A stretch of DNA of 5,667 nucleotides from CAJQND01 sp051010055 (lineage in GTDB: Bacteria; Pseudomonadota; Alphaproteobacteria; Rhizobiales; CAJQND01): assembly GCA_051010055.1 (NCBI GenBank), contig JBPCVY010000241.1, forward strand, positions 1 to 5,667, in the 5' to 3' direction. The notes under the pieces are model-generated. The model worked only from the letters and a program-made list of their open reading frames with translations, was not told the DNA's origin and did no database searches. Positions 5,438-5,667 of the stretch are shown here, in pieces; position 1 is the stretch's first letter, and every line of letters begins with the position of its first letter. The position numbers and the translations under genes are program-made.

Positions 5438-5667
5438 ATCTCCGGTTGCCCATGGCGCGCAATAAGATCGCCAAGCTGCTCCAGATACTGAGACCCTTCA
5501 ACGGTTCTTTGTATCAGAACATTGCGGCGATCATTGGGGTCGCGGCGGCGCTTGACTAGTTTCATGCGCCCCATGGAGTCCAGCGCCCGGGTGATCACCG
5601 GCTTGGTGACATTCAGTTTGCCGGCAAGACCGCGCACCGTATGCGGCGGAGGTTCAAGGTAAACGGT
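5434..5667 (-). CDS. MarR-family transcriptional regulator, C-terminal part (cut by window end)
   Basis: This is the end of a DNA-binding repressor or activator of the MarR winged-helix family. The frame stays open to the window edge and gives 77 residues starting TVYLEPPPHTVRGLAGKLNV. The helix-turn-helix (TVRGLAGKLNVTKPVITRALDSMGRMKLV) is followed by the wing, RRRDPNDRRNVLIQRTVEG, with the DRR motif typical of MarR proteins, and by a short C-terminal helix ending QPEI. Full MarR proteins are about 140-170 residues, so roughly half is outside the window. A GTG at 5637 could be read as a start but would cut into the recognition domain; the true start lies to the right. The gene is followed after 12 bp by the NlpC/P60 gene on the same strand, which suggests one operon. 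Confidence 0.85.
   Translation of the reverse strand, partial: TVYLEPPPHTVRGLAGKLNVTKPVITRALDSMGRMKLVKRRRDPNDRRNVLIQRTVEGSQYLEQLGDLIARHGQPEI

Noticed and set aside
5116..5559. 147-codon plus-strand frame opposite the peptidase and regulator genes
   Set aside because: It spans two genes recognised on the minus strand by catalytic and wing motifs, and its translation shows no known domain.

Overview
The window looks like ordinary chromosomal DNA of an alphaproteobacterium, probably Rhizobiales-like. GC content is moderately high. The NlpC/P60 and MarR-type proteins resemble forms I associate with that group, and a fused FAD-GcvT oxidoreductase is common there. This placement is inference from protein style; no rRNA or marker gene is present. 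I see no tRNA, rRNA, CRISPR array, insertion sequence or prophage signature. All genes read through without frameshifts.

Layout: (1) 3-1160 (+), a complete ModC-type molybdate ABC transporter ATPase, probably the last gene of a modABC operon that starts left of the window. (2) 1127-3553 (-), an 808-residue dimethylglycine/sarcosine dehydrogenase-like protein (FAD domain plus GcvT-like folate domain), overlapping modC tail to tail by 34 bp. (3) 3554-3806, a dyad-rich divergent intergenic region with candidate promoters, a possible intrinsic terminator/attenuator and two adjacent operator-like inverted repeats. (4) 3807-4553 (+), a TauE/SafE-family membrane permease. (5) 4550-4567, a perfect 18-bp palindrome containing the stop codons of both converging genes in mirror positions. 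(6) 4564-5421 (-), a three-part SH3-SH3-NlpC/P60 cysteine peptidase. (7) 5434-5667 (-), the C-terminal part of a MarR-family regulator, cut by the window end and located 12 bp upstream of the peptidase gene.

How they may work together: ModC powers molybdate import. The FAD-GcvT enzyme probably demethylates an N-methyl amine using a folate acceptor, and the divergent TauE/SafE carrier may export or import a small organic or sulfur-containing anion. A shared control region between these two allows, but does not prove, a common pathway. The MarR and NlpC/P60 genes form a separate, probably translationally coupled unit. I found no clearly new biological system. The most interesting parts are the regulatory region at 3600-3806, the stop-codon palindrome at 4550-4567 and the start-site hairpin at 5423-5437.
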